Shown: in pieces, positions 23,965 through 32,229 of the stretch
Numbering within the stretch: the stretch's first letter is position 1
How the letters are laid out: every line of letters begins with the position of its first letter
Assembly (NCBI GenBank): GCA_958296405.1
Contig: OY282519.1
Coordinates: 558,001 to 622,000, forward strand
Direction of reading: 5' to 3'
Origin: an uncultured Pseudomonadales bacterium
GTDB lineage: Bacteria > Pseudomonadota > Gammaproteobacteria > Pseudomonadales > Azotimanducaceae
DNA: 64,000 nt
Notes under the pieces: generated by a model
Databases searched by the model: none
What the model was told of the DNA's origin: nothing
What the model saw: only the letters and a program-made list of their open reading frames with translations
Position numbers and translations under genes: made by a program

Positions 23965-25188
23965 ATGCAGGGCTGGCCTCGCATCGTTCTCCACGCAGAC
24001 ATGGACGCCTTCTATGCCTCGGTGGAGCAGCGGGACAACCCTCGGCTGCGTGGCCGACCTGTGCTGGTGGGGCCAAACAGCCATCGGGGCGTGGTGCTGG
24101 CAGCCAGCTATGAAGCGCGGCGGCACGGCGTCGGCAGCGCGATGCCGGTGACGCGTGCCCGCCAGCTGTGCCCCCATGCCGTGATGGCGCCACCGCGGTT
24201 CGCCCGCTATCAGGAAGCGTCGCAGCAGGTGATGGCGACGTTTGCAGACTTCTCGCCCATAGTGGAAGCCCTGTCGCTGGACGAGGCGTTTCTCGACATG
24301 TCCGGCGCCGAGGGCATCTTCGGGCCGCCGGCGGCCATGGGCCAGCGCTTGAAGGCGGCCGTTCGGGAAGCGACGGGGCTGAACATCTCCGTCGGCATCT
24401 CCGGCACGAAGCATGTCGCGAAGGCGGCAAGCGCCCACGACAAACCGGACGGCCTCACCATCGTGCCGCCACAGCAGGCGAAGGCGTGGCTGGCGCCGCT
24501 GCCGGTGGCGAAATTGTGGGGCGCCGGGCCAAAGACAGCCGCGGCCCTCGTCGGGCTGGGGCTGGTCACCATCGGTGACGTCGCTGCGGCAGACGCTCGA
24601 TTCCTGCACGAGCGGCTTGGCGGGCTGGGCCTGCGCTTTCACGAGCTTGCCAATGCGCGGGACCCGCGCCTCGTTCACCGCGCCCGCGTCGCCAAGAGCA
24701 TCGGTTCAGACCGCACCCTCGAGGCGGATGTCTCCCGGCGTGAAGACATCGAGCTGCATCTGCGCCGTTCGGCAGAGCGCATCGCTCGCCGCACGCGCGC
24801 GAAGGGATGGCTGGCGGGCGCCATCCGCATACGCCTCAAGACGGCGCGGTTCCAAATGCTCACCCGCCAACGTCGTCTGCGCACCCCGTCCGACTCCGGC
24901 ACCGCCTTCCTAGCCGTCGCCAAATCGCTCCTGCCCCGCTTCGAGCACCCTAGCCCGTTCCGTCTGGTCGGGATGGCTGCGTTCTCCTTCTCTGAACGAG
25001 AGAGCGCCACGCAACTGGACTTCTTTGAGGATGACGTTCGCCGGCACCTCGACGCCACGGTGGACGGATTGCTGCTGCGCTTCGGCAACACCGCCGTGAT
25101 GCGCGCGCGAGACCTTGGGCATCCCGGCACGGTTCAAGACGGCGTGAATCTAGATTTCCTCGATGCACCTGCCGAACTCACCGGCTGA
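23965..25188 (+). CDS. dinB: DNA polymerase IV (Y-family translesion polymerase)
   Basis: 407-residue error-prone polymerase that extends mispaired ends and bypasses lesions. Seen: LHADMDAFYASVEQ (metal-binding Asp), VLAASYEARRHGVGSAMP, SLDEAFLDM with the catalytic Asp-Glu pair, KPDGLTIV, and the helix-hairpin-helix region (KLWGAGPKTAAALVGLGLVTIGDVA) plus the little-finger domain. The C-terminus ends PAELTG without an obvious QLxLF clamp motif at the extreme end, although ESATQLDFFE (~residue 350) resembles an internal clamp-binding motif. An SOS box directly upstream implies LexA control. It stands alone, with no imuA or dnaE2 nearby. Confidence 0.95.
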   Translation: MQGWPRIVLHADMDAFYASVEQRDNPRLRGRPVLVGPNSHRGVVLAASYEARRHGVGSAMPVTRARQLCPHAVMAPPRFARYQEASQQVMATFADFSPIVEALSLDEAFLDMSGAEGIFGPPAAMGQRLKAAVREATGLNISVGISGTKHVAKAASAHDKPDGLTIVPPQQAKAWLAPLPVAKLWGAGPKTAAALVGLGLVTIGDVAAADARFLHERLGGLGLRFHELANARDPRLVHRARVAKSIGSDRTLEADVSRREDIELHLRRSAERIARRTRAKGWLAGAIRIRLKTARFQMLTRQRRLRTPSDSGTAFLAVAKSLLPRFEHPSPFRLVGMAAFSFSERESATQLDFFEDDVRRHLDATVDGLLLRFGNTAVMRARDLGHPGTVQDGVNLDFLDAPAELTG

Positions 25189-25256
25189 AGGCCGCAGCGG
25201 GCGTCGTTCGTGGGCAAGAGACCAGCAGGCCGACCATCGCCGGAACGCCGTGCCCC

Positions 25257-25592
25257 TCAGCGCAACCGCACCGCCGTTCCGGTGGCGACCAGCAGCACCA
25301 TCCCCTTGCCGCCGCCGCTGATCTCGCTGTAGTCCATGTCGATGCCCACCACCGCATTCGCATCGAGTTGCCCAGCCGCTTGCGCCAGCTCCTCCAAGCA
25401 CGCATTCCTAGCTTCTCGTAACGCTTTCTGATGGGTGCCGCTGCGCCCGCCCACAATGTCCCGAATGCCGCCGAGAAAATCGCGAAAGACATTGATGCCC
25501 AGCACGCACTCGGCGCTGACAATGCCGAGCGCTTCGCGCACCTCTCGCCCAGGCACCGAATGAGTGGTGACAAGCAAAGCTGGTGAGATCAT
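25257..25592 (-). CDS. YbjQ-family (DUF74) heavy-metal-binding-domain protein
   Basis: 111 residues from an ATG preceded by GGGGGA. Seen: LVTTHSVPGREVREALGIVSAECVLGINVFRDFLGGIRDIVGGRSGTHQKALREAR, then LDANAVVGIDMDYSEI...GMVLLVATGTAVRL, the full YbjQ/DUF74 pattern. Members form pentameric beta rings of unknown role; a metal-related role has been proposed from structure only. It is monocistronic, converging on dinB 68 bases away. The frame stays open far upstream across the tRNA-Gly gene, but that part is not coding. Confidence 0.88.
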   Translation of the reverse strand: MISPALLVTTHSVPGREVREALGIVSAECVLGINVFRDFLGGIRDIVGGRSGTHQKALREARNACLEELAQAAGQLDANAVVGIDMDYSEISGGGKGMVLLVATGTAVRLR

Positions 25593-25779
25593 GGATAGTC
25601 CCCCTGTATTGACACTTGGTGGATCCTCTGCCGCACCGGCACTGCCGGATCCTGCGCCGCGGCCATCATAGCCCTGAGCGCAACGTCGAACGCGTGGCCG
25701 CCGCGGCACGCCTGCCACTCTCGCCAACCATGCACGCGCCGGCGGGCGCACCTCGTGTAGTACGATAAGCGCTCCCCGC

Positions 25780-25854
25780 GCGGGCGTCGTATAACGGTTA
25801 TTACCCCAGCTTCCCAAGCTGGAGACGTGGGTTCGACTCCCATCGCCCGCTCCA
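25780..25854 (+). tRNA. tRNA-Gly (anticodon CCC)
   Basis: Acceptor GCGGGCG/CGCCCGC, anticodon stem CCAGC/GCTGG with loop TTCCCAA (anticodon CCC, reads GGG), T-arm GGGTTCGACTCCC and encoded CCA. Length is 75. It stands alone between ybjQ-like and the MFS gene. Confidence 0.93.
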
Positions 25855-25976
25855 CATTGGCAACGCGCGGCAACGGCCATCCGCGGGGTAGGCAAAGGCC
25901 GCGGCGGGCCGGCTGACTGCCACCGCGCGGGCACTGGCCTTGGCCGGGCCACATTGATTGGCGATGGGCTTGCCTT

Positions 25977-27197
25977 GTGCGATTGAGCGACCGCTGGCGG
26001 CTGGTGGCGAGCGTCTTCGTGATGCTCATGGTCTCCTCTGGTTTCAGCTTCCATAACCTCTCCGTCTACACGGCTGCCCTCGCCGAGCAGCGCGCCTTCT
26101 CCGTGGCGGACATTTCGGGCGCCATCGCGTTGCTCTTTGTGGCAACCGGCATCGCCGGCCTTGGCATCGCCCGACACATCGCCACCAACGAGGCGCGGTG
26201 GACAATTCTGGCCGGCGCCGCCATCGGCGGCGGCGCGCTCTCGCTCATTGGATTCGCCACCGAGATATGGCAAGTGTGGTTGCTCTACGCGCTGTTTGGC
26301 ATCGGCAATGCCGGCGTGTCGCTCATCCCCGCAACCACGTTGGTGACCCGCTGGTTTCCGGGCAGCGATCGCTCGGTGGCGCTGTCCGTCGCCTCCACCG
26401 GCCTCTCCGCGGGAGGCGTCGCGCTCACCCCGGCGAGTGCCTTTGCGCTGCATCAACTCGGCGTTGAAGGGGCCATGCCTTGGTTTGGGGCGGTGTTCTT
26501 CCTCGCCATCGCACCCATCGCGCTGACGGTGCGCGATTGGCCTGCCGGGCGTCGCATCGCGGCACGCACCGCGGCCGACACCGATGCCGCGCGCGCCGCC
26601 CTGCGGTCGCGGTTTTTCATCGGCGCCGCCATCGCCTACGTGCTCGCCTTGGGAAGCCAAGTGGGAGTCATCACCCACATCTTCAACCACGTCGACAAAC
26701 TGGCAGGCCAAGTGGTGGCGTCGTCATCGGCGTCCACTTTGGCCCTGTGCTCCATCCTCGGGCGGCTGCTGGGTGGCGTGCTCGTCAAGCATGTGCCCAT
26801 TCGCGCCTTCACATTAGGGAACATGCTCGGCCAGTGCGTCGGCGCGGCGGTGTTGGCGTTGGCGCAAACACCCACGACGATCTTGCTCGGCACCGTCTGC
26901 TTTGGCTTCACCGTCGGCAATCTCTTGATGCTGCAGCCCCTGCTGATGGCCGAAGCCTTCGGCGTGAGGCTTTACCCGCGGATATACTCGGTGGCCAACC
27001 TCGCGACGACGGCCGGCGTGGCTGGCGGCCCGCTGCTGCTGGGCGTATTGCACGATCTGCACTCCTACGTTCCGGCATTCCTCACAGCGAGCGCCGCGAG
27101 CGTGCTCGGCTTCGTCGCCCTTGTGGCCGCCGGCGCCGTGCCGTCTCCTCTCCCTGAACCCGAAGGACGCCAGATGAACAACAGGGCGCAACATTGA
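25977..27197 (+). CDS. Major facilitator superfamily transporter
   Basis: 406 residues with about 12 hydrophobic segments. It starts at GTG 25977 with a GATGGG upstream. Motifs: YALFGIGNAGVSLIPATTLVTRWFPGSDRSVALSVASTGLSAGG resembles the oxalate/formate-antiporter and monocarboxylate branch of the MFS; a second half begins FFIGAAIAYVLALGSQVG. It probably exchanges or imports a small carboxylate, but the substrate cannot be read. Its TGA overlaps the TTG start of the next gene (TTGA), so a transporter and a periplasmic protease are translated together, an odd pairing. Confidence 0.85.
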   Translation: MRLSDRWRLVASVFVMLMVSSGFSFHNLSVYTAALAEQRAFSVADISGAIALLFVATGIAGLGIARHIATNEARWTILAGAAIGGGALSLIGFATEIWQVWLLYALFGIGNAGVSLIPATTLVTRWFPGSDRSVALSVASTGLSAGGVALTPASAFALHQLGVEGAMPWFGAVFFLAIAPIALTVRDWPAGRRIAARTAADTDAARAALRSRFFIGAAIAYVLALGSQVGVITHIFNHVDKLAGQVVASSSASTLALCSILGRLLGGVLVKHVPIRAFTLGNMLGQCVGAAVLALAQTPTTILLGTVCFGFTVGNLLMLQPLLMAEAFGVRLYPRIYSVANLATTAGVAGGPLLLGVLHDLHSYVPAFLTASAASVLGFVALVAAGAVPSPLPEPEGRQMNNRAQH

Positions 27198-28657
27198 CTC
27201 GTCGGGCGTCCAATTGCGCCGGCGCCGGCGGCGGGGCAAAGCGGTCATTCGCTGCGCTGGCCCTGTCTGCCCCGGTGGCCCTGTTTGCCCCGATTGTCCG
27301 GCGCCTTCGCCGGCCAGTTTGGGCGTTCACGCTGGCGCTGTTGGCGGCGCCCTGCCTCCAAGCCGCGTTGCCATCCCGCGTGGCCGAAGCCCCGCTGCCG
27401 AGCTTGGCGCCGATGCTGGAACGCGCCACGCCGGCCGTGGTGAACATTGCCACCTACGCATCGGTGCGCGTGTCGAATCCGTTGCTCGACGACCCGTTCT
27501 TCCAGCGCTTCTTTTCGCTGCCGGACGAACGCCGCCGCTATCGCAGAGCGCAGAGCGCCGGCAGCGGCGTGATCGTGGGCGCCGCGAACGGCTACATCGT
27601 CACCAACCACCATGTCATCGCCCGGGCGGACGAAATCGCAGTGGGGTTGGCCGATGGCCGCGAACTGCAGGCCGAGCTCGTCGGCGTGGACCCGCAGGTG
27701 GATCTCGCAGTGCTGCGCGTGGCCGCGGAGGGCCTGACCGCGCTTCAGTTCGCAGATTCGGCAGCACTGCGGGTTGGCGACTTCGTGGTGGCGGTGGGCA
27801 ACCCATTCGGGCTGGAGCAGACGGTCACCTCCGGCATCGTCAGCGCCCTCGGCCGCCACGGCCTCGGCGTCCGGGGCTTTGAGGATTTCATTCAAACGGA
27901 CGCTTCGATCAATCCGGGCAACTCCGGAGGCGCCTTGCTGAATCTGTCCGGCGAAGTCGTCGGCATCAACACAGCCATCGTCTCGCCAAAAGGGGCCGGC
28001 AGCGTCGGCATCGGCTTCGCCATTCCAAGCAACATGACCAGCGCGATCATGCGCCAGCTCATCGCCCACGGTGAAGTGCGCCGCGGGCGCTTCGGCCTCG
28101 TCGTGCAGGCTCTGGACCCGGAGCTCGCGGCCGCCTTCGGCTTGGCCGCGGCGCAAGGCGTGGTGGTGGCGGATGTCGCGCCAGGCGGCGCCGCGGACGC
28201 GGCCGGCATTCAGGCCGGGGACATCATCCGGGCGCTGGGGGAGCGCGAAGTGCGCCGCGTGACGGACTATCGCGGCCAATCGGCGCTCATCATGGAAGAC
28301 GACGTGGTGCCGCTGAGGGTGCTGCGCGATGGCGAGGAGCGGCACATTCGCGTGGTGATGGCGGTGCCGCCGGTTTCCGAAGTGGCCGGGGCGCGTGTGG
28401 ATCCGCGGTTGGCCGGCGCCAAGCTGTCAGACTTCCGCGACGACGATGCCGATGAGGGCGCCGGCGTGATCGTCGCCGCCGTGGAGCCCGGCAGCCTCGC
28501 AGCGCGGCATGGGCTGCGCGGAGGGGACATCATCATCGCCGCGAACCGCCGCCAAACGCGCAACATCGGCGATCTGTGGCAACAGTTCCGCAACGCGAGC
28601 GCCGTGCGCCTGCGGGTGTATCGGGCGGGGCGCTACGGCAACATCGACCTGCGCTAG
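27194..28657 (+). CDS. DegP/DegS-like periplasmic serine protease with two PDZ domains
   Basis: Up to 487 residues from the overlapping TTG; internal starts before the hydrophobic stretch (VWAFTLALLAAPCLQA) are possible. It is a quality-control protease that degrades or refolds envelope proteins. Seen: catalytic His in IVTNHHVI, Asp in PQVDLAVLRV, Ser in SINPGNSGGALLNL, then a first PDZ (GRFGLVVQALDPELAAAFGL...GGAADAAGIQAGDIIRALGE) and a second shorter PDZ (VIVAAVEPGSLAARHGLRGGDIIIAANRR). The length of ~455 after the signal fits DegQ/DegP. The region between His and the signal is short, so it may be membrane-anchored. It follows the MFS gene by a 4-base overlap. Confidence 0.92.
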   Translation: MTRRASNCAGAGGGAKRSFAALALSAPVALFAPIVRRLRRPVWAFTLALLAAPCLQAALPSRVAEAPLPSLAPMLERATPAVVNIATYASVRVSNPLLDDPFFQRFFSLPDERRRYRRAQSAGSGVIVGAANGYIVTNHHVIARADEIAVGLADGRELQAELVGVDPQVDLAVLRVAAEGLTALQFADSAALRVGDFVVAVGNPFGLEQTVTSGIVSALGRHGLGVRGFEDFIQTDASINPGNSGGALLNLSGEVVGINTAIVSPKGAGSVGIGFAIPSNMTSAIMRQLIAHGEVRRGRFGLVVQALDPELAAAFGLAAAQGVVVADVAPGGAADAAGIQAGDIIRALGEREVRRVTDYRGQSALIMEDDVVPLRVLRDGEERHIRVVMAVPPVSEVAGARVDPRLAGAKLSDFRDDDADEGAGVIVAAVEPGSLAARHGLRGGDIIIAANRRQTRNIGDLWQQFRNASAVRLRVYRAGRYGNIDLR

Positions 28658-28713
28658 CCCGTTAGCGGTGGATCAGGCCACCTGCCGTCGCGCACGAGGT
28701 CGGCGCCAGCCCC

Positions 28714-29796
28714 TCAATCGAAGACGATCACGTTGCGCGCCGTCTCCCCGGTCTCGAGTTGCTCAAGCGCATCGTTCACATCTTGGAGCTTAATGCGGCT
28801 TGCGATCATGTCGTCCAAATGCAGTTTGCCGGCCAAGTAGAAATCCACGAAACGGGGCATGTCCACCCGAAACCGGTTGGAACCCATGTTGGAGCCTTGC
28901 AGCTTCTTTTCGCGCAGAAACTCAGGGCCGTGTATCTCCACTTGCGTGCCGACCGGAATCATGCCGATCACCGTCGCCACGCCGCCATTGCGGATCATCT
29001 TCCATGCCTGCTCTGTGGTGGCCTTCAGCCCGATGGCTTCGAACGCATAGTGGGCGCCGCCGCCGGTGAGCTCGCGCACCGCCTCCACTGGATCTTCGCT
29101 GCCGGCATCTACCGCGTCCGTGGCGCCGAACTTGCGCGCCAAATCCAGCTTGGCCGGCGCCTTGTCGATGGCAATGATGCGCGATGCGCCGGCGATGGCG
29201 GCGCCGTTCACGCACGACAGGCCGACGCCGCCGCAGCCGATCACCGCCACCGTGGCGCCGGGTTCCACCGCCGCGGTGTGAATGACCGCCCCGACGCCCG
29301 TGGTGACGGCGCAGCCAATGAGTGCGGCGCGGTCGAGCGGCATGTCTTCACGCACCTTCGCCAAGGCATGCTCGTGCAGCAGCATGTACTCCGCGAACGA
29401 CGAGAGGTTCAGGAACTGATTGATGCGCTCGCCATTGCTGCTCAAACGCGGCGGCGCGTCGCCCGCGCGCTGCAATTCCGGCGCTTGACACAGTGACATG
29501 TGCCCGGTGAGGCAGTACTCGCAGTGCCCGCAGAAGGCGGACAGGCAGGTGATGACGTGATCCCCGGGCTTCACATAGGTGACGCTGGAACCCACCGCCT
29601 CCACGACGCCGGCGGACTCGTGGCCCAGCACCACGGGCAGGAAATAGGGGTAGGCGCCATTCTGGAAGTGGCGATCCGAGTGGCAAACGCCAACCGCAGC
29701 GGTGCGCACCAACACCTCGCGGGGGCCAGGGTCGCCATGTTGGACGTCCTCGATCTGTAGTGGTTGGTTGACTTCCCTCAGCACGGCGGCTTTCAT
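28714..29796 (-). CDS. Zinc-dependent alcohol dehydrogenase (class III-like)
   Basis: 360 residues, starting at the ATG (MKAAVLREVNQPLQ) with GGGGAG upstream. Seen: VGVCHSDRHFQNG and GHESAGVVEAVG for the catalytic zinc, a four-Cys structural loop CLSAFCGHCEYCLTGHMSLC, GCAVTTGVGAVIHTAAVEPGATVAVIGCGGVGLSCVNGAAIAGA with the NAD fold, and IIAIDKAPAKLDLARKFGATDAVD. Sequence layout is that of NDMA-dependent/class III-type enzymes that oxidise primary alcohols or S-hydroxymethyl thiols. It is divergent from folK with 47 bases between them. Confidence 0.88.
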   Translation of the reverse strand: MKAAVLREVNQPLQIEDVQHGDPGPREVLVRTAAVGVCHSDRHFQNGAYPYFLPVVLGHESAGVVEAVGSSVTYVKPGDHVITCLSAFCGHCEYCLTGHMSLCQAPELQRAGDAPPRLSSNGERINQFLNLSSFAEYMLLHEHALAKVREDMPLDRAALIGCAVTTGVGAVIHTAAVEPGATVAVIGCGGVGLSCVNGAAIAGASRIIAIDKAPAKLDLARKFGATDAVDAGSEDPVEAVRELTGGGAHYAFEAIGLKATTEQAWKMIRNGGVATVIGMIPVGTQVEIHGPEFLREKKLQGSNMGSNRFRVDMPRFVDFYLAGKLHLDDMIASRIKLQDVNDALEQLETGETARNVIVFD

Positions 29797-29843
29797 TCCG
29801 CGACTCCCCGGTTGCATGGCTGGCCAAAAAGGTTTCTACCACG

Positions 29844-30356
29844 GTGACGCGGGTTCTGGTAGCCCTCGGCTCAAATCGCGGGGCGAGCGAGGCCACCATC
29901 CACGCCGCCCTCTCGGAACTCGGGACGCTATCCTGCGGGGGCTTTCGGGCATCTTCGCTGTGGCGCACGAGCCCGGTTGACTGTCCGCCCGGCACCGGAG
30001 ACTTCATCAATGCCGCTGCCGCCTTCGAGACGCGCCTGCCCGCCCCGCAGCCGCTGCTGGCGGCATTCAAGGACATGGAGCGGCGCCACGGCCGCGCCGA
30101 GACGCGGTTGCGCCACGCCCCGCGCGAGTTGGACGTCGACCTCCTCCTGTTTGGCGATTGCATGGTGGAATCCGCTGCGCTCACCTTGCCGCATCCGCGT
30201 GCGCTCATGCGCCGGTTCGTGATGACGCCGGCAGCCGAAGTGGCCGCGCATTGGGTGTGGCCGGGCACTGCCACGACCATCGGCGAACTGGCGGTGCAGG
30301 TGGTTTCGGCCGAGCAGTTGACACGCCTGCCAAGCGCCGCCCAAGTCGCCGGATGA
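29844..30356 (+). CDS. folK: HPPK, 6-hydroxymethyldihydropterin pyrophosphokinase
   Basis: 170 residues from GTG 29844. It transfers pyrophosphate from ATP to 6-hydroxymethyl-7,8-dihydropterin in folate synthesis. Seen: VLVALGSNRGASEATIHAAL (start motif), SSLWRTSPVDCPPGTGDFINAAAAFET, ERRHGRAETRLRHAPRELDVDLLLFGD with the Mg-binding Asp pair, and LTLPHPRALMRRFVMTPAAEVA. In Pseudomonas folK sits right after pcnB; here it has moved to this locus and is coupled by a 4-base overlap to an unrelated exported protein. Confidence 0.92.
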   Translation: MTRVLVALGSNRGASEATIHAALSELGTLSCGGFRASSLWRTSPVDCPPGTGDFINAAAAFETRLPAPQPLLAAFKDMERRHGRAETRLRHAPRELDVDLLLFGDCMVESAALTLPHPRALMRRFVMTPAAEVAAHWVWPGTATTIGELAVQVVSAEQLTRLPSAAQVAG

Positions 30357-31225
30357 AAGCGCGCACGTCGTTCTTTGGCGCGGCGGCATGTTGCGCTCTC
30401 GCCGCGGCGCCCCTCGCCTACGATGGGCGAGCGCACCAAACGCTCACTTTCATCGCCGCGCAACACTTCAATCGCTGCGCGGGGGACATCGGCGCCACGC
30501 TGCTCACGCCGCTGCAGGTGCGCTACATCGTCAAGGCGAACGTCGGCCAAGCCGAGGCCAACATGTTCCGTAAGATGACGCGGTGGAGCTACTACGACCG
30601 GGCGGGGCAAGGCGAGCGCAGCACGATGGGCATTCAGACGCGGATGCACCAGCATTTCAACGGCGTCGCCGCGGCCCTGCACACCGCAGACAATCTCGCC
30701 GAACGCTACGAGAATCTAGGCCGCCTCATCAACTACTTGCAGGATGTCACCTCGCCAGCCCACGTCGTGCCTGTTTTCTTCGTGCGCTGGTGGCGCTTCA
30801 ACGTCAGCGACCGCTTCAACGGGTTTCCAGTGCGCGAGGAACGCTTTGCCGCGGCATTGGGAGACGATTGCGTTCCACTGCAGCCACAGGTCGATGCCTA
30901 TGCCAGCTTGCTGGCGGCGACGGCTGCAGGCACCTTGAACGCCGTTCAGGCGCCCATTCCGGACATGCCGGCCACTTGGGAGGCGTTTTGGCGCAGCGAT
31001 GCGCCCGGCGGGTTCGGCGAGTACGGCGACGCCGGCAACAACTTCGGCCGCCAAGCAGACTTCGACTGCGGCCAAGAAGGCGAGCAACGCTGTATCTTGC
31101 TGGAAGATGATCCGCTCTACGGCGCCTTCGCCGCGGCGCGGCATTTGGATGCCGTGCGGGCGACAATGACAGCCATGTGGTTGCTGCAACGCCGGCAAAC
31201 AGCCGGCGCACCGCCAGCGCGGTGA
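30353..31225 (+). CDS. Exported zinc-dependent phospholipase C / S1-P1 nuclease-like protein
   Basis: 290 residues, starting at the ATG that overlaps the folK stop. Signal peptide: SFFGAAACCALAAAPLAY. Residues that look like a zinc-cluster all-helical hydrolase: DGRAHQTLTFIAAQHFNRC, then LGRLINYLQDVTSPAHVVPVFF, which has the Q-D-x-x-x-P-x-H pattern of phospholipase C and S1/P1 nuclease. The family N-terminal Trp (mature Trp1) is not evident, and the later His ligands cannot be fixed by eye. It may cleave phospholipids or single-stranded nucleic acid in the periplasm. Assignment to the fold is by motif only. Confidence 0.6.
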   Translation: MKARTSFFGAAACCALAAAPLAYDGRAHQTLTFIAAQHFNRCAGDIGATLLTPLQVRYIVKANVGQAEANMFRKMTRWSYYDRAGQGERSTMGIQTRMHQHFNGVAAALHTADNLAERYENLGRLINYLQDVTSPAHVVPVFFVRWWRFNVSDRFNGFPVREERFAAALGDDCVPLQPQVDAYASLLAATAAGTLNAVQAPIPDMPATWEAFWRSDAPGGFGEYGDAGNNFGRQADFDCGQEGEQRCILLEDDPLYGAFAAARHLDAVRATMTAMWLLQRRQTAGAPPAR

Positions 31226-31244
31226 ACTTCGTGGGGAACAGCGA

Positions 31245-32195
31245 ATGAGCGCTCTCAGTTTAGGGCTGACGCCGTGGATCGCACCCGGCCTCGCCGACGC
31301 GCAAACGCTTGGGCGGCAGGCCGAACTCGCCGAAGCGTGGGGCTATGCGTCTTTCTGGCTGCCGGAGAACCACTTCGGGGGCAGCGGCTCCATCCCGGAA
31401 CCGCTCATGCTGCTGGCCGCTGTCGCCGGGCGCACCGAGCGCATTCGGCTCTGCACCACCTCGTTCCTGCTGCCGTTGCGCAACCCACTGCAGGCGGCCG
31501 AGCAGGTGGCCGTGTTGGATCAGTTGTCCAACGGCCGCGTGACGCTCGGCATTGGTCGCGGCTACGCGCCGGCCATGTTCTCCGCGTTCGCCGTGCCCCG
31601 GCGTGAAAAGCGCGCCATCTTCGAGTGGTGCTTCGAAAACATGACGAAGGCATGGCGCGGCGAGCCGGTGGCGCTCACCGAGGACGCAACGCCGGTGGAG
31701 GTGAGCCCACGGCCGGTGCAGACACCCCATCCACCCATTTGGGTAGCGGCTTTCGGACCAAAAGCGTTGCAGCAAGCGGGGCGGCTTGGGGCGCCATACC
31801 TAGCTTCGCCCATGGAACCGCTGACGCGTCTCCAAGAGAACTACGCGCGTCATGCCGACGCTTGCGTGGCCGCCGGCCAGCCGGTGCCGCCGGAGGTGCC
31901 AGTGATGCGCTCCGCCTTCCTGTCCGACGACGCGCGCCAGATCGACCGCATCAAGGCCGATCTCGACGCCCAAGCGCGCCAAGCCGCGGCATCCGGCAGC
32001 ACGATCCGGCGTCCCCCAGCGGCCGTGGAAGACTGGGCTATCGTCGGCAGCCCCGCCGCCGTCGCCGATCAAGTTGCCGAATACCGGGAGACGCTCGGCA
32101 TGACGCATCTCATCGTCACGCGCCTGCGCATTGGCAAGGTGGACCAGCCGGCCCTCGAGCGCTCGGTCGCCGGTTTGATTGAGCTATTGGGTTGA
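31245..32195 (+). CDS. LLM-class flavin-dependent oxidoreductase
   Basis: 316 residues of the luciferase-like TIM barrel. Seen: LAEAWGYASFWLPENHFGG, GRTERIRLCTTSFLLPLRNPLQAAEQVAVLDQLSNGRVTLGIGRGYAP and a C-terminal region WAIVGSPAAVADQVAEYRETLGMTHLIV, the normal pattern of this class. It uses FMN (or F420) to oxidise or monooxygenate an organic substrate. Length fits. It follows the phospholipase-like gene by 19 bases and could share its transcript. Substrate unknown. Confidence 0.87.
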   Translation: MSALSLGLTPWIAPGLADAQTLGRQAELAEAWGYASFWLPENHFGGSGSIPEPLMLLAAVAGRTERIRLCTTSFLLPLRNPLQAAEQVAVLDQLSNGRVTLGIGRGYAPAMFSAFAVPRREKRAIFEWCFENMTKAWRGEPVALTEDATPVEVSPRPVQTPHPPIWVAAFGPKALQQAGRLGAPYLASPMEPLTRLQENYARHADACVAAGQPVPPEVPVMRSAFLSDDARQIDRIKADLDAQARQAAASGSTIRRPPAAVEDWAIVGSPAAVADQVAEYRETLGMTHLIVTRLRIGKVDQPALERSVAGLIELLG

Positions 32196-32229
32196 GCAAA
32201 TCGCCGAGCGGCACCGTCAACCCTTCACG

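Noticed and set aside
25257-26711. A 484-codon minus-strand open frame
   Set aside because: Only its last 111 codons match a family (YbjQ); the rest crosses the tRNA-Gly gene and lies opposite the MFS coding region, a GC-rich shadow.
27245-28345. Long minus-strand frame opposite the protease gene
   Set aside because: High GC gives long antisense frames throughout this window; the plus strand has the catalytic triad and PDZ domains.
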